A DNA stretch of 64,000 nucleotides from Vibrio splendidus (lineage in GTDB: Bacteria > Pseudomonadota > Gammaproteobacteria > Enterobacterales > Vibrionaceae): positions 2,294,001 to 2,358,000 of the forward strand of contig NZ_CP031055.1 of the NCBI RefSeq assembly GCF_003345295.1, read 5' to 3'. Of this stretch, positions 51,045 through 59,936 are shown one piece after another (position 1 is the first letter of the stretch; every line of letters begins with the position of its first letter). A program made the position numbers and the translations under genes. The notes under the pieces are model-generated. The model saw only the letters and a list, made by a program, of their open reading frames with translations, had not been told where the DNA came from and searched no databases.

Positions 51045-51241
51045 ACTGATCCTAATATTCAAATCTTGTGCCTAGATGATAAGCAACTATGGATTGAGGG
51101 GCAAGGTCGATAGCGCCCACTGTGTTTAATAACCTTAAAATATCACCTGGCCATGATAAATCGCTCACTTATAAACTGAGTTTTTCGGGCGAGGATGGAT
51201 ATAAAATATCACTAAGATAAATAAATTTGATCTATTTGGTG

Positions 51242-51257
51242 TGGCAATCGATTGCTA
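51242..51257. promoter_or_regulatory. PurR-type operator upstream of uraA
   Basis: Core GCAATCGATTGC (51244-51255), a perfect palindrome that satisfies the PurR consensus core GCAANCGNTTNC completely. It overlaps the -35 region of a promoter whose -10 would be TAGAAT (51263-51268), so binding should repress. The divergent DUF2066 gene starts about 200 bases away. Confidence 0.65.
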
Positions 51258-51322
51258 AGTGATAGAATCCCGCGAATTTTATTTTTCGCTTTTCATATAA
51301 CGACCATTTTTAAGGACATAAC

Positions 51323-52561
51323 ATGAAAAATGCTCTGCAAGGTGCGCAAATGCTGTTTGTAGCGTTTGGTGCGCTTGTACTGGTGCCGCTACTAACAGGA
51401 CTTGATCCCAACGTTGCACTCTTTGGCGCAGGTATCGGTACCCTTTTATTCCAACTTATTACACGCCGTTCAGTGCCAATCTTCTTAGCATCTTCTTTTG
51501 CATTCATCGCCCCTATCATGTTTGGTATTCAAACTTGGGGTGTTGGCGCAACCATGGGCGGCCTAATGGCAGCCGGTGTTGTGTATGTATTAATGGGTGC
51601 GTTGATTAAAGTGCGTGGTGTAGCCTTCATCCATAAGCTGCTTCCACCCGTCGTGGTTGGCCCTGTGATCATGGTGATCGGTTTAGGTCTTGCGCCTGTT
51701 GCGGTAAACATGGCGCTAGGTAAAACAGGCGATGGTGCGGTTCAGCTTATCGATGCAGACGCAGCATTGTGGATTTCATCTATTTCATTGCTCGTGACGA
51801 TTGTCATCAGTGTGTTCTCGAAAGGCTTCCTTAAACTGCTGCCTATCTTTGGTGGCATTGTCGCGGGTTACATCACAAGCTTGGTTTACGGTGTCGTTGA
51901 TTTCACTCCAGTTGCTCAAGCTGCTTGGTTAGCTCTACCTAACTTCACCGCGCCAGAGTTCAACATCAACGCGATCTTCTTTATGGTGTTTGTTGCGATT
52001 GCACCTGCTGTTGAGCACGTGGGCGACATGCTTGCTATCTCGAACGTTACCGGCAAAGACTACCTTAAGAAGCCAGGTTTACACCGCACTATTACTGGTG
52101 ACGGTGTGGCAACAATTGCCGCTTCAATGCTGGGCGCTCCACCAAACACTACGTACAGTGAAGTAACAGGTGCAGTAATGCTGACCAAAGCATTCAACCC
52201 AGTGATCATGACTTGGGCTGCGGTAACAGCGATTGTTCTTGCATTGGTCGGTAAGCTAGGCGCGCTACTTCAAACGATTCCTGTTCCTGTGATGGGCGGC
52301 ATCATGATTCTACTGTTTGGTTCAATCGCGACGGTAGGCTTGAATACTCTAATTCAGAATAAAGTAGACCTACATAAATCACGCAACCTTGTGATTGTGG
52401 GTATTACGTTAGTCTTCGGTATTGGCGGCATGGCATTTGGCATCGGTGACTTTAGCCTACAGGGCGTAAGCTTATGTGGCATCGTGGCAATCCTACTTAA
52501 CCTAGTCCTTCCAGAAGAATTAGGCGACAACACCGTAGTAGACAAAGCTCAAATCGATTAA
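51323..52561 (+). CDS. uraA: Uracil permease UraA
   Basis: NCS2-family uracil:proton symporter of the inner membrane, 412 residues (E. coli 429) with 14 hydrophobic segments. AVEHVGDMLAISNVTGKD holds the conserved Glu of the substrate site, and PPNTTYSEVTGAVMLTKA matches the NCS2 signature. AAGGACATAAC precedes the ATG. It is convergent with upp; the two belong to the same salvage route but are not one operon here. Confidence 0.93.
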   Translation: MKNALQGAQMLFVAFGALVLVPLLTGLDPNVALFGAGIGTLLFQLITRRSVPIFLASSFAFIAPIMFGIQTWGVGATMGGLMAAGVVYVLMGALIKVRGVAFIHKLLPPVVVGPVIMVIGLGLAPVAVNMALGKTGDGAVQLIDADAALWISSISLLVTIVISVFSKGFLKLLPIFGGIVAGYITSLVYGVVDFTPVAQAAWLALPNFTAPEFNINAIFFMVFVAIAPAVEHVGDMLAISNVTGKDYLKKPGLHRTITGDGVATIAASMLGAPPNTTYSEVTGAVMLTKAFNPVIMTWAAVTAIVLALVGKLGALLQTIPVPVMGGIMILLFGSIATVGLNTLIQNKVDLHKSRNLVIVGITLVFGIGGMAFGIGDFSLQGVSLCGIVAILLNLVLPEELGDNTVVDKAQID

Positions 52562-52607
52562 TTTATCGGTAAGGCTGGATTCAAAAAAATCACAACCTAA
52601 CAAGATC

Positions 52608-52640
52608 AAAAAAGGGAGAGCATCGAATGCTCTCCCTTTT
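52608..52640. terminator. Bidirectional terminator between uraA and upp
   Basis: Perfect 14-bp stem (52610-52623 with 52627-52640) with a three-base loop and A/T tracts on both sides. Confidence 0.92.
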
Positions 52641-52710
52641 ATTTATACGGCTAATTAAGCAGGTTCAGTTAAATTTAAAACTCTTTGAATTAATTTAAAC
52701 CGAAACTGAA

Positions 52711-53337
52711 TTACTTAGTACCGAAGATCTTATCACCAGCATCGCCAAGACCAGGAACAATGTAGCCCTTGTCGTTTAGCTTCTCATCGATTGCAGCCGT
52801 GTACAGCTCAACATCTGGGTGCGCTTTTTCTAGAGCAGCGATACCTTCAGGAGCAGCAACAAGCACAAGAATCTTAAAGTGCTTACAACCTTTCTCTTTC
52901 ATAAGGTCGATAGTCGCGATCATAGAACCACCTGTCGCAAGCATTGGATCTACCACTAGAGCAATACGCTCATCGATGTTAGATGCAAGCTTGTTAAAGT
53001 ATGGTACTGGCTCAAGCGTTTCTTCGTCACGGTAGATACCAACAACGCTGATACGTGCACTTGGGATGTGCTCAAGAACGCCGTCCATCATGCCTAGACC
53101 AGCACGTAGAATTGGCACTACCGTTACTTTTTTACCTTTAATTTGGTCAACTTCTACTGGACCGTTCCAACCGTTAATCGTCACACGCTCAGTTTCAAAA
53201 TCTGATGTCGCTTCGTATGTTAGAAGGCTACCCACTTCTGTCGCTAGCTCACGAAAACGCTTAGTGCTAATGTCACCTTCACGCATCAGGCCAATTTTAT
53301 GTTTTACTAGCGGGTGTTTCACTTCAACAACTTTCAT
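52711..53337 (-). CDS. upp: Uracil phosphoribosyltransferase
   Basis: Makes UMP from uracil and PRPP. Start placed at 53337 (MKVVEVKHPLVKHKIGLMRE, 208 residues, same as E. coli), with GGAG six bases upstream; the open frame starts five codons earlier. The PRPP loop VDPMLATGGSMIATI and the uracil site PGLGDAGDKIFGTK at the end are intact. It is divergent from purM, and the shared gap holds a PurR operator. Confidence 0.97.
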   Translation of the reverse strand: MKVVEVKHPLVKHKIGLMREGDISTKRFRELATEVGSLLTYEATSDFETERVTINGWNGPVEVDQIKGKKVTVVPILRAGLGMMDGVLEHIPSARISVVGIYRDEETLEPVPYFNKLASNIDERIALVVDPMLATGGSMIATIDLMKEKGCKHFKILVLVAAPEGIAALEKAHPDVELYTAAIDEKLNDKGYIVPGLGDAGDKIFGTK

Positions 53338-53425
53338 TTCCAACTCCGGCAATATTTAAACAAACCTGTAGATTATACACGAACTGTGGGGTTATTTCAG
53401 AATCTTTATTCTAATAAAAAAAACC

Positions 53426-53441
53426 GCGCAAACGTTTGCTC
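53426..53441. promoter_or_regulatory. PurR operator of purM (and possibly upp)
   Basis: Palindromic core GCAAACGTTTGC (53428-53439), the classic PurR sequence, about 65 bases before the purM GTG. A -10-like TAGAAT lies at 53460-53465, so the site covers the -35 area. It sits between purM and the divergent upp gene and may control both. Confidence 0.8.
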
Positions 53442-53506
53442 TTGGTAATCAAGCCCTGTTAGAATAGCGCCGTTTTCACATCCAACTTAAGTTCGAGGAC
53501 TATCCC

Positions 53507-54547
53507 GTGAGTGGTAATACTTCTTCTCTAAGCTACAAAGACGCTGGTGTTGATATCGACGCAGGTAATGCACTAGTAGACCGTATCAAAGGTGCTGTTA
53601 AACGCACTCGTCGCCCTGAAGTAATGGGCGGTATTGGTGGCTTTGGCGCCCTATGTGAACTTCCAACGAAATACAAAGAGCCGGTACTTGTTTCAGGTAC
53701 TGATGGTGTTGGTACTAAACTTCGCCTTGCTTTGGATCTGAAAAAACACGACACCATTGGTATCGATCTAGTGGCAATGTGTGTGAACGACTTAATCGTT
53801 CAAGGTGGTGAGCCGTTATTCTTCCTAGACTACTACGCAACAGGTAAGCTAGATGTAGATACAGCTGCAGACGTTGTTTCTGGTATCGCTGAAGGTTGTG
53901 TTCAAGCTGGCTGTGCACTAATCGGTGGTGAAACGGCTGAAATGCCTGGCATGTACGAAGGCGATGACTACGATGTTGCTGGCTTCTGTGTTGGTGTCGT
54001 AGAAAAAGCTGACATCATCGATGGCACTAAAGTAGCTGCAGGCGACGCACTTATCGCTGTTGGTTCAAGTGGTCCACACTCAAACGGTTACTCTTTAATT
54101 CGTAAAGTTCTAGAAGTTTCTGGTGCTGATAAGAGTGAAGAACTAGAAGGTCGCACTATTGGTGAGCACCTACTAGAACCGACTAAGATTTACATCAAAT
54201 CGGCACTTAAGATGATTGCTGAGCATGACATTCATGCTATCTCGCACATCACAGGTGGTGGTTTCTGGGAAAACATCCCACGCGTACTTCCTGAAGGCAC
54301 TAAAGCAGTGATTGATGGCAAGAGCTGGGAATGGCCTGCTATCTTCAGCTGGCTACAAGAGAAAGGCAACGTGGAAACATTTGAAATGTACCGCACTTTC
54401 AACTGTGGTGTTGGCCTTGTTGTTGCTCTACCTAAAGGTCAAGCAGACGCTGCTGTTGAACTGCTGAAAGCTGAAGGCGAAAACGCTTGGGTTATCGGTG
54501 AAATTGCTAACGCTGAAACTGGCGAAGAGCAAGTTGAAATCAAATAA
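53507..54547 (+). CDS. purM: Phosphoribosylformylglycinamidine cyclo-ligase (AIR synthetase)
   Basis: Fifth step of purine synthesis: closes FGAM to AIR with ATP. 346 residues (E. coli 345) starting at GTG. The AIRS fold is visible: SYKDAGVDIDAGN, GTDGVGTKLRLA, IGGETAEMPGMY and SGPHSNGYSLIRK. purN follows after a weak terminator, so the two may be partly uncoupled. Confidence 0.97.
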   Translation: MSGNTSSLSYKDAGVDIDAGNALVDRIKGAVKRTRRPEVMGGIGGFGALCELPTKYKEPVLVSGTDGVGTKLRLALDLKKHDTIGIDLVAMCVNDLIVQGGEPLFFLDYYATGKLDVDTAADVVSGIAEGCVQAGCALIGGETAEMPGMYEGDDYDVAGFCVGVVEKADIIDGTKVAAGDALIAVGSSGPHSNGYSLIRKVLEVSGADKSEELEGRTIGEHLLEPTKIYIKSALKMIAEHDIHAISHITGGGFWENIPRVLPEGTKAVIDGKSWEWPAIFSWLQEKGNVETFEMYRTFNCGVGLVVALPKGQADAAVELLKAEGENAWVIGEIANAETGEEQVEIK

Positions 54548-54574
54548 GTGATGCGTTCGCTTACTTAGTTAATC

Positions 54575-54600
54575 AATGAGGACCTTATGGTCCTCATTTT
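54575..54600 (+). terminator. Terminator-like hairpin between purM and purN
   Basis: 10-bp stem AATGAGGACC/GGTCCTCATT with a four-base loop, then TTTGCT. The T-run is short, so it is probably an attenuator rather than a full stop. Confidence 0.6.
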
Positions 54601-54667
54601 GCTATTTAGCCCGCAGAAAACCTTAGTTTATGTAAGTACATTGTAAATACTTCAGTTAACCAATCGC

Positions 54668-55354
54668 ATGACCCACTCTATGAAGAACAGCCATTCTATG
54701 AATAACAGTCACTCGAAGAAAAACATCGTCGTTTTAATCTCAGGAAGCGGAAGTAACTTGCAGGCAATTTTGGATGCCTGTGACAGCCACACGATTGACG
54801 CCTCTGTTAAGGCCGTCTTCTCAAATAAAGCGGATGCTTTTGGTCTAGAGCGTGCAAAATCAGCAGGTGTTGACGCTCACTCGGTGAATCCAAAAGAATT
54901 TAACTCGCGTGAAGAGTTTGATCATGAATTGATGGTTCAGATCGATGCTTACCAACCCGACCTGATTGTACTCGCTGGCTACATGCGCATTCTGAGTTCA
55001 GAGTTTGTTCGTCATTACGCGGGGAAAATGATCAATATCCACCCTTCTCTATTACCTAAGTATCCTGGGCTCCACACCCACCAGCGTGCTATTGATGCAA
55101 AGGACAAAGAGCATGGCACCAGCGTCCACTTTGTTACCGAAGAGCTCGATGGTGGCCCAGTGATCTTACAGGCTAAGGTGCCAGTATTTAAAGATGATGA
55201 TGCTGACATATTAGCAAGCCGAGTGCTCACCCAAGAACACTGCATTTACCCTATGGTCTGTAAATGGTTTGCCGAAGATCGTTTATCGATGGTAAACGGG
55301 CAAGCTGTCTTAGACGGTAAAATATTAGGCAAACACGGTTACGCAGAAGAGTAA
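54668..55354 (+). CDS. purN: Phosphoribosylglycinamide formyltransferase with repeated N-terminus
   Basis: Third purine step: formylates GAR with 10-formyl-THF. Its core is that of E. coli PurN (NIVVLISGSGSNLQAI; INIHPSLLPKYPG; HGTSVHFV). The protein (228 residues against 212) has about 16 extra N-terminal residues rich in His, Ser, Asn and Met. They are encoded by two 18-base units starting CAYTCTATGAA and a degenerate third (54674-54727). Met5 and Met11 are alternative starts, and no good ribosome-binding site distinguishes them. Confidence 0.9.
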   Translation: MTHSMKNSHSMNNSHSKKNIVVLISGSGSNLQAILDACDSHTIDASVKAVFSNKADAFGLERAKSAGVDAHSVNPKEFNSREEFDHELMVQIDAYQPDLIVLAGYMRILSSEFVRHYAGKMINIHPSLLPKYPGLHTHQRAIDAKDKEHGTSVHFVTEELDGGPVILQAKVPVFKDDDADILASRVLTQEHCIYPMVCKWFAEDRLSMVNGQAVLDGKILGKHGYAEE

Positions 55355-55417
55355 TTCGTATAGCTATTCTCGCAAAGTAAATCACTAAAGAGCAAGCCCT
55401 TAAAAATCAGAAAATAA

Positions 55418-55458
55418 AAAGGCCGCTTATTGACTTATTGGTTCAGTAAGCGGCCTTT
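55418..55458. terminator. Bidirectional terminator between purN and yafJ
   Basis: Perfect 12-bp stem AAAGGCCGCTTA/TAAGCGGCCTTT with a 17-base loop, flanked by A and T tracts. Confidence 0.88.
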
Positions 55459-55495
55459 CTTATGTTCGGATCAAAAATGATACTATTCGGAACGT

Positions 55496-56341
55496 TTAGC
55501 TCAATGGCTCAGTTGGTGCTTGGCTTGCAACCTTTTTAGGTGCATAAGCAACATCTTCCAAGGCTTTATGGTTATTGCCGATCAGCTCACCAAAATGAAA
55601 CAACGCATATTCGCCCGGCTTCATTCTAAACCACTCTTCATTGCATGTTAGAGGCTGAGTTGCTACCACCGTGACCACATCATTCGGCGTGGTCTCTTCT
55701 TGGAAGTTTATCTCAACATCTTCATCAATCAGGCTCGCATTGCCAAAAGGCGCGCGTCTTGTTATCCAGTACAAATGATTCGTACAGTAGGTCATCACGT
55801 ACTCACCATCACTGAGTAACATGTTGAAGACGCCTTTCTCTCTTAGCTGATCACAACACTCAGCGACAAAGCGAAACATACCTTCCATGTCTTGTGGTGG
55901 TTCAGGAAAACGATCTTCTAATTGTTTCACTAACCAACAGAAAGAAAGTTCACTGTCCGTCTCACCGACCGGTCTGAAACGACCACTAACCAGATCATCG
56001 TAATCCGTTAATTGGCCATTATGGGCGAAGGTCCAGTATCGTCCCCAAAGCTCACGGGTAAATGGGTGAGTATTTTCTAGATTAACGCCACCACGATTAG
56101 CTTGACGGATATGACTGACAACAGCTTGACTTTTAATTGGGTAGTTTTGAACCAACTCAGCGATCTTGGATTCACAACTAGGGTTAGGATCTTTAAACGT
56201 ACGGAAACCCTTTCCTTCATAGAAAGTAATACCCCAGCCATCGCGGTGCGGGCCGGTATTGCCTCCACGCTGCATAAGACCAGTAAAGCTAAAACAAATA
56301 TCAGTTGGCACATTCGCGCTCATACCGAGCAATTCACACAT
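55496..56341 (-). CDS. yafJ: Class II glutamine amidotransferase YafJ
   Basis: 281 residues. MCELLGM gives an N-terminal nucleophile Cys after Met removal, with GWGITFYEGKG and HNGQLTD completing the Ntn glutaminase site. No synthetase domain is attached, so it is a stand-alone amidotransferase of unknown acceptor, as in E. coli YafJ (255). It lies 65 bases downstream of gmhA on the same strand. Confidence 0.9.
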   Translation of the reverse strand: MCELLGMSANVPTDICFSFTGLMQRGGNTGPHRDGWGITFYEGKGFRTFKDPNPSCESKIAELVQNYPIKSQAVVSHIRQANRGGVNLENTHPFTRELWGRYWTFAHNGQLTDYDDLVSGRFRPVGETDSELSFCWLVKQLEDRFPEPPQDMEGMFRFVAECCDQLREKGVFNMLLSDGEYVMTYCTNHLYWITRRAPFGNASLIDEDVEINFQEETTPNDVVTVVATQPLTCNEEWFRMKPGEYALFHFGELIGNNHKALEDVAYAPKKVASQAPTEPLS

Positions 56342-56406
56342 GGTTTAATCTACTCCCTATCAAAACCAATGGAGCCTAAGTTGGGCCCCAAATGTCTTTA
56401 AAACTA

Positions 56407-56982
56407 TTATTCCATTTCTTTTTCAACAAGCTGAATCACAATGTGGATGATCTTAATGTGAATCTCTTGGATGCGGTCAGCGTAACCAAAATGTGGAACT
56501 CGAATTTCGATATCGGCACAACCTGCCATTTTACCGCCATCTTTACCGGTTAGCGCAATGGTTTTCATGCCTTTAGCTTGAGCAGCTTCAATCGCTTTTA
56601 AAATGTTGGCAGAGTTACCAGAAGTCGATAAACCAAACAACACGTCACCCTTACGGCCTACCGCTTCTACATAACGAGAAAATACGTGGTCGTAGCCAAA
56701 GTCGTTACTTACACAAGATAAATGGCTAGGATCTGAAATCGCAATACCAGCGTAACCTGGACGATTTTCACGGTATCGGCCAGTAAGCTCCTCCGCGAAG
56801 TGCATCGCATCACAGTGTGAGCCACCGTTACCACAAGAAAGTACTTTACCCTCTTGCTTAAATGAATCTGCAATCAGTTTTGCGGCAGCTTCAATTTGGG
56901 CAATGTTATGGTCATCACTCAAGAACTTGTTAAGAACGTCAGCAGCTTCGTTCAATTCACTTTTGATTAGGTCATGGTACAT
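56407..56982 (-). CDS. gmhA: Sedoheptulose-7-phosphate isomerase GmhA
   Basis: First step of ADP-heptose synthesis for the LPS inner core. 191 residues (E. coli 192) of the SIS fold: GNGGSHCDAMHFAEELTGRY with active-site residues, LFGLSTSGNSANI for the sugar-phosphate, and a C-terminal helix IHIKIIHIVIQLVE. The neighbourhood yafJ-gmhA with divergent fadE matches E. coli. Confidence 0.96.
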   Translation of the reverse strand: MYHDLIKSELNEAADVLNKFLSDDHNIAQIEAAAKLIADSFKQEGKVLSCGNGGSHCDAMHFAEELTGRYRENRPGYAGIAISDPSHLSCVSNDFGYDHVFSRYVEAVGRKGDVLFGLSTSGNSANILKAIEAAQAKGMKTIALTGKDGGKMAGCADIEIRVPHFGYADRIQEIHIKIIHIVIQLVEKEME

Positions 56983-57244
56983 AAGGCTTATCTCTTATTT
57001 TTTTGACGCAACTTAAAGTGCGCGAAATGAGAACTGGGGGTTTCCCCCTCTTTATCACTGAGTTTACCCACAAACATGAAATAGTGTCGACACTTAAGCC
57101 CAAAGATTGCCACCTTTATTAGCCTGTCGCTGCCGATCCGCCCAAATATTCGCCACCAACCTCTCACAATTAGAACTTTAACTCTATTGAGATCACTTTT
57201 TATCCACTTTAGAGTTTTACAAATATTTAATATTTTGTTTACAC

Positions 57245-57272
57245 TTGACTGGTTAGACCTCTTACCTAAACT
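57245..57272 (+). promoter_or_regulatory. FadR-like operator in the fadE promoter
   Basis: ACTGGTTAGACCTCTTA (57248-57264) follows the FadR pattern CTGGTxxGACC. It overlaps a promoter with TTGACT (57245-57250), 16 bases, TAAACT (57267-57272). FadR repression of fadE, lifted by acyl-CoA, is established in E. coli. The rest of the 327-base gmhA-fadE gap holds nothing else I recognise. Confidence 0.6.
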
Positions 57273-57309
57273 TAATAACAATAAGTGATCTCTGAAAAGG
57301 AAATCGATC

Positions 57310-59775
57310 ATGAACATATTGCTCTCCCTACTCGGCATGACAGCAGTCTTAAGCGTCTGTCTTTACCATAGAGTTAGCCTAGTACGCGCATTAATCGTAT
57401 TAACCGGCACAATGGTAGCATTAACACTGTTTGGCGGCGTAGCTGTCACTGGCTGGCTTTGTTATCTCTTAGCCATTGCGATTTTTGCTGTACCGGCAAT
57501 TCGTCAGACCATCATCAGTCAAAAAGCGCTTTCTTTGTTTAAAAAAGTACTGCCTGCAATGTCTCAGACAGAAAAGGAAGCATTAGAAGCGGGTACTGTG
57601 TGGTGGGAAGCAGAGCTGTTCAAAGGCAAGCCTGAATGGAAGAAACTTCAAAACATCGCTGACCCGAAGCTGTCTGAAGCTGAGCAAGCATTTTTAGATG
57701 GTCCAGTAAATACAGTGTGTGAAATGGTCAATGATTACCAAGTAACGCATGAGCTGGCTGATTTGCCACCAGAAGTATGGCAATACCTGAAAGACCATAA
57801 ATTCTTCGCAATGATCATCAAGAAAAAGTATGGCGGTTTAGAATTCTCAGCTTACGCTCAATCTTTAGTGCTACAAAAGCTAACGGGCGTTTCTAGCGTA
57901 TTGTCATCAACCGTTGGCGTACCTAACTCGTTAGGCCCCGGTGAGCTATTGCAGCACTACGGTACAGAAGAACAAAGAAACCACTACCTACCCCGCTTAG
58001 CGGAAGGTAAAGAGATCCCTTGTTTTGCCCTAACTAGCCCAGAAGCAGGCTCAGATGCAGGTTCAATCCCCGATTATGGCATCGTATGCAAAGGTCAATG
58101 GCAAGGCGAAGAAGTCTTAGGTATGCGCCTCACTTGGAACAAGCGCTACATTACCCTTGCACCTGTCGCAACAGTATTGGGGCTTGCGTTTAAATTACGA
58201 GATCCAGACGGCCTACTCGGTGACAAGCAAGAGCTCGGTATCACTTGCGCGCTTATCCCTACAGATTTAAAAGGCGTGAAGATTGGTAATCGTCACTCCC
58301 CACTTAACGTACCGTTCCAAAATGGCCCAACCCAAGGTGATGATCTCTTCGTTCCTATCGATTTCATCATTGGTGGCCAGAAAATGGCCGGCCAAGGCTG
58401 GCGTATGCTGGTTGAGTGTCTATCTGTTGGTCGTGGTATCACACTGCCTTCAAACTCAACGGGTGGCATTAAATCGGCCGCGCTTGCAACCGGTGCTTAC
58501 GCTCGTATTCGTCGCCAGTTCAAACAACCTATTGGTCGTATGGAAGGGGTTGAAGAGCCGCTTGCACGCCTAGCAGGTAATGCCTACGTAATGGATGCGG
58601 CGAGTAACCTAACGGTTGCAGGTATCGATCTTGGCGAAAAGCCTTCGGTTATCTCAGCAATTGTGAAGTACCACTGTACTCACCGTGGCCAACGCAGCAT
58701 CATCGATGCGATGGACATCGTCGGTGGTAAAGGTATTTGCTTAGGCCCATCAAACTTCTTAGCTCGTAGCTACCAAGGCGCGCCAATCGCGATTACCGTG
58801 GAAGGTGCCAACATCCTAACTCGTTCGATGATCATCTATGGTCAAGGTGCAATTCGTTGTCATCCTTACGTACTAAACGAAATGGAAGCCGCTTATTCTG
58901 AAAGCAGCGATGCGCTTGATAAGTTTGATTCAGCGTTAGCAGGACACGTTAGCTTTACGATGAGTAACCTAGTCCGCAGCTTGTGGTTTGGTTTAACCGA
59001 TGGTCGTGGTTCAGATGCGCCAGCACCTTCAAATAAAACAGATAAACAGACACAGCGTTATTACCAACAACTAAACCGCTACAGTGCCAACTTAGCGCTA
59101 CTGTCTGATATTTCAATGGCAGTTCTAGGCGGCTCACTGAAACGCAGAGAGCGCCTATCAGCAAGATTAGGCGATATCCTAAGCCAACTGTACCTAGGTT
59201 CAGCAACACTTAAGCGCTTCGAAAGTGAAGGCAGCCACGCTGAAGATTTACCGTTAGTACATTGGGGGATGCAAGATAGTTTACGTCAGACTGAAGTTGC
59301 TATTGATGAGTTCCTAGCGAACTTCCCTAATCCTGTGATTGGTCGTTTACTTCGTGTTGTGTTGATGCCATTCGGTCGCATTCGTCGTGCACCAAACGAC
59401 AAACTGGACAGCCAAGTCGCGCACATTCTACAAACGCCAAGCGAAACACGTTCTCGTATCGGCCGTGGCCAATACTTGGAAGCGACTGAATACAACCCAG
59501 TGGGTAAGATTGAAAAAGCGTTAGAAGTGATTCTTCAAGCAGAACCTCTATTCGACAAAGTCTGCAAAGAGACGCACCAAAAGCGCGCTTTCTTACGACT
59601 AGATCTTGTTGCTCAATTAGGGCTAGAGAAAGGCATCTTGACGCAAGAAGAGGCAGACCTGCTGGTTAGCGCCGAGGAACACAGGCTGTACACGATCAAC
59701 GTTGACGACTTCTCTCCAGAGGAGCTAGCAGCAAAGTCTGAGTATCCAGACCAATCGATTGAGAACGTCGCTTAA
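57310..59775 (+). CDS. fadE: Acyl-CoA dehydrogenase FadE
   Basis: First oxidation step of fatty-acid beta-oxidation, FAD-dependent. 821 residues (E. coli 814). Two N-terminal membrane helices (about 1-50) anchor it, as in FadE. The dehydrogenase domain has ALTSPEAGSDAGSIPDYG, LTWNKRYITLAP and DIVGGKGICLGP, and the C-terminus is the long DUF1974-type extension. AAAAGGAAATCGATC precedes the ATG. Confidence 0.96.
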   Translation: MNILLSLLGMTAVLSVCLYHRVSLVRALIVLTGTMVALTLFGGVAVTGWLCYLLAIAIFAVPAIRQTIISQKALSLFKKVLPAMSQTEKEALEAGTVWWEAELFKGKPEWKKLQNIADPKLSEAEQAFLDGPVNTVCEMVNDYQVTHELADLPPEVWQYLKDHKFFAMIIKKKYGGLEFSAYAQSLVLQKLTGVSSVLSSTVGVPNSLGPGELLQHYGTEEQRNHYLPRLAEGKEIPCFALTSPEAGSDAGSIPDYGIVCKGQWQGEEVLGMRLTWNKRYITLAPVATVLGLAFKLRDPDGLLGDKQELGITCALIPTDLKGVKIGNRHSPLNVPFQNGPTQGDDLFVPIDFIIGGQKMAGQGWRMLVECLSVGRGITLPSNSTGGIKSAALATGAYARIRRQFKQPIGRMEGVEEPLARLAGNAYVMDAASNLTVAGIDLGEKPSVISAIVKYHCTHRGQRSIIDAMDIVGGKGICLGPSNFLARSYQGAPIAITVEGANILTRSMIIYGQGAIRCHPYVLNEMEAAYSESSDALDKFDSALAGHVSFTMSNLVRSLWFGLTDGRGSDAPAPSNKTDKQTQRYYQQLNRYSANLALLSDISMAVLGGSLKRRERLSARLGDILSQLYLGSATLKRFESEGSHAEDLPLVHWGMQDSLRQTEVAIDEFLANFPNPVIGRLLRVVLMPFGRIRRAPNDKLDSQVAHILQTPSETRSRIGRGQYLEATEYNPVGKIEKALEVILQAEPLFDKVCKETHQKRAFLRLDLVAQLGLEKGILTQEEADLLVSAEEHRLYTINVDDFSPEELAAKSEYPDQSIENVA

Positions 59776-59790
59776 GGTCAGAAAAGAAAC

Positions 59791-59825
59791 AAAAACGGGA
59801 CTCCTATGAGTCCCGTTTTTTTTGT
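59791..59825. terminator. Bidirectional terminator between fadE and the TIGR03503 gene
   Basis: Perfect 13-bp stem (59791-59803 with 59808-59820) with a four-base loop, ending in eight T residues on the plus strand and A/T symmetric. Confidence 0.92.
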
Positions 59826-59936
59826 TCATGACATCGTTATCACAAATTTTAATGCTGACATTCTCGAAGCTTACTTTCTCGAGATTTGTTCTCTCAAAGT
59901 TTGCTATCTCAAGACAACTCCAATGATATAGACAAG

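Noticed and set aside
56988..57338. 116-codon open frame antisense to the fadE promoter region
   Set aside because: It overlaps the fadE start and the FadR-like promoter, is basic and low-complexity, and resembles no family.
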